This document shows, piece after piece, positions 63,088-64,000 of a DNA stretch of 64,000 nucleotides. The notes beneath the pieces are model-generated. The model made no database searches. It was not told where the DNA came from and saw only the letters and a list, made by a program, of their open reading frames with translations. Every line of letters begins with the position of its first letter. Position 1 is the stretch's first letter. Source of the DNA: Aliivibrio finisterrensis (GTDB taxonomy: Bacteria; Pseudomonadota; Gammaproteobacteria; Enterobacterales; Vibrionaceae); assembly GCF_008933155.1 (NCBI RefSeq), contig NZ_WBVP01000006.1:1-64000 (forward strand), read 5' to 3'. Position numbers and translations under genes: made by a program.

Positions 63088-63396
63088 ATGAAAACACCCT
63101 GTATTGCAGCTTGCAAAAACGAAGATGGCATTTGTATTGGTTGTAAACGTACCATTACTGAGATCATAGAGTGGAAATCAATGACTGATGAAGAAAGAGA
63201 CAGAGTGATGGATAGATTATCAGGTAAAACAACAGCACATACTTGTCCTGAATGCACAAAGCCAGCGCAATGTGATATCAAAATGGGTAAAGAAACGTGT
63301 TGGTGTTTTGAGGTCGAAACTCGCGATGTAGGTATTGTTTCTGAGAATTCAGAATGTTTATGCCAAGATTGTTTAACAAAGAAACCGATAGCGTGA
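63088..63396 (+). CDS. DUF1289 and cysteine-rich CWC domain protein
   Basis: This 102-residue protein has two Cys-rich units. The first (residues 3-45) is DUF1289: CIAACKNEDGICIGCKRTITEI. The second (about 52-95) has CPECTKPAQCDIKMGKETCWCF, then CLCQDC, the CWC type. Eleven or so Cys suggest zinc binding. It is divergent from the DUF2058 gene with an 86-bp gap. Function unknown. Confidence 0.78.
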   Translation: MKTPCIAACKNEDGICIGCKRTITEIIEWKSMTDEERDRVMDRLSGKTTAHTCPECTKPAQCDIKMGKETCWCFEVETRDVGIVSENSECLCQDCLTKKPIA

Positions 63397-63725
63397 TATT
63401 TACGTGCTACCTTATAAATAGGGTCCTAAATTTGATATAGATCAATTGATAAAGTTATCAAAGTTACCCATCCTTTAGAGGTATTTAACATCGTTAACAA
63501 TATTTACATAAAATTAATTTGTCACAAGTGTTAATATTCCTACATATCACCTCTCAATTAAATACATCTCTGGATGAACGCAAAAAACTAGTCGATAAAG
63601 GGACTTATCTGAAAAATTTAATTGAAGCACTATTTGTGAGGGATTAAAATCTATGTCAAATAGGTTCGATAACTTGTTAACATTTTCTATAATTTTAAAG
63701 TAGAAAGATAACTAGGAATAAAATT
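63397..63725. other. Leader region before torE/napE-type operon
   Basis: No ORF is seen. The region holds the FNR box at 63432-63445 and an AT-rich tract leading to the torE/napE ribosome-binding site. The long 280-bp distance from FNR box to ATG suggests a long untranslated leader or an additional promoter. Confidence 0.5.
63432..63445 (+). promoter_or_regulatory. FNR box upstream of the TorE/NapE gene
   Basis: TTGATATAGATCAA matches the FNR consensus TTGAT-N4-ATCAA exactly. It lies 280 bp before the TorE/NapE-type gene and 36 bp after the DUF1289 gene, so the former, an anaerobic respiration gene, is the sensible target. Confidence 0.75.
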
Positions 63726-63902
63726 ATGAGCAATGCAATAAAGCAAAACGATGGAGCAGAACGTTCTTCTGAATGGAAAGCATTTTTCTTCATTACGGTT
63801 GTTCTTTTCCCAATTCTAAGTGTGGGTGTGGTTGGTGCTTACGGTTTCTCTGTATGGTTCATGCAGATGCTGTTTTTTGGTATGCCAGGTCACGGTGGTT
63901 GA
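63726..63902 (+). CDS. TorE/NapE family small membrane protein
   Basis: This 58-residue protein has a hydrophilic start containing RSSEWKAF and one membrane helix (about residues 20-50; FITVVLFPILSVGVVGAYGF). It matches the TorE and NapE families, small proteins of unknown role at the head of trimethylamine-N-oxide reductase or periplasmic nitrate reductase operons. The RSSEWKAF pattern leans to TorE. It is too short for typical length cut-offs. The next gene begins 57 bp later. Confidence 0.8.
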   Translation: MSNAIKQNDGAERSSEWKAFFFITVVLFPILSVGVVGAYGFSVWFMQMLFFGMPGHGG

Positions 63903-63959
63903 TTCTTTTTTAAGTATCACCAGCTATAACAAATTAGAATTATTTAAAGAGAAGCAATT

Positions 63960-64000
63960 ATGATGTCATTACTTAAAAAAGCTTGGTCGGTTTTTGCCCG
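63960..64000 (+). CDS. Start of a NapC/TorC-type cytochrome c gene (cut by window end)
   Basis: An ATG at 63960 (or the second ATG at 63963) follows AAAGAGAAGC and opens MMSLLKKAWSVFA before the window ends. A short Lys-containing start before a coming membrane helix fits NapC/NirT/TorC pentahaem cytochromes, and the gene follows TorE/NapE. The call rests mainly on position. Confidence 0.45.
   Translation, partial: MMSLLKKAWSVFA

Noticed and set aside
63465-63483. NarL/NarP heptamer pair (TACCCAT and AGAGGTA) before the TorE/NapE gene
   Set aside because: The spacing is 5 bp, not the 2 bp of the functional 7-2-7 arrangement, and such heptamers occur often by chance.
1-64000. CRISPR array, prophage or intact insertion sequence
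   Set aside because: No regularly spaced short repeats, no phage structural genes and no intact transposase with terminal repeats were seen.

Overview
The window looks like chromosomal DNA from a marine gammaproteobacterium of the Vibrionaceae, most probably the Aliivibrio (Vibrio fischeri) clade. It is AT-rich. It carries many Vibrio-type families: DUF3612 regulator, DUF2986, DUF2058, a GlyGly-CTERM protease, a TorE/NapE-type protein and an nrdDG operon. The genus is inferred from gene content and style, not from a database search.

Layout. 1-1.1 kb: the 3' end of a trimeric autotransporter adhesin with 57-bp repeats, then a small membrane protein. 1.3-14.3 kb: a glycerol / glycerol-3-phosphate regulon (glpF-glpK, glpR, glpD, and glpABC on the opposite strand) with GlpR-type operators. 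It is interrupted by a secreted Ntn-hydrolase and an EAL-PAS-GGDEF protein. 14.4-21.5 kb: a formate dehydrogenase remnant, a palindromic repeat element, pepT, an XRE-type and an AraC-type regulator, a free-standing malate-synthase-G-like domain divergent from a DUF3612 regulator, and a Kef-type antiporter remnant. 21.7-34.7 kb: an S4 protein, a MOSC-ferredoxin protein, a two-component system divergent from a DUF5666 lipoprotein, a DUF808 protein, an alkylsulfatase with a divergent LysR regulator, an acyltransferase, a GlyGly-CTERM serine protease and a fatty-acid desaturase.

34.7-45.4 kb: a TnpB-like transposase remnant, then an RND efflux pair, a GadC-like antiporter translationally coupled to a glutaminase, and, facing them, an HdeA-like periplasmic protein. 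This set resembles the contents of the enterobacterial acid fitness island and is the most interesting part of the window. tRNA-Ser and tRNA-Asp follow, then a retropepsin-like protein and an alx/terC gene behind a yybP-ykoY-type riboswitch. 45.6-57.2 kb: a Sel1-repeat protein, a secreted exo/endonuclease-family protein, nrdDG behind an FNR box and an NrdR box, an aromatic aminotransferase, a second retropepsin-like lipoprotein, an MltF-like transglycosylase, a chemoreceptor broken by a frameshift, and two small envelope proteins. 57.4-64 kb: cobQ, modABC, yjjG, several small Vibrio genes, and the start of a torE/torC (or napE/napC) operon behind a perfect FNR box.

Common themes are anaerobic respiration (glpABC, nrdDG, molybdate uptake feeding molybdoenzymes, TorE/NapE), pH stress (GadC, glutaminase, HdeA-like, Alx) and gene decay: four broken genes, affecting formate dehydrogenase, a Kef antiporter, TnpB and a chemoreceptor.
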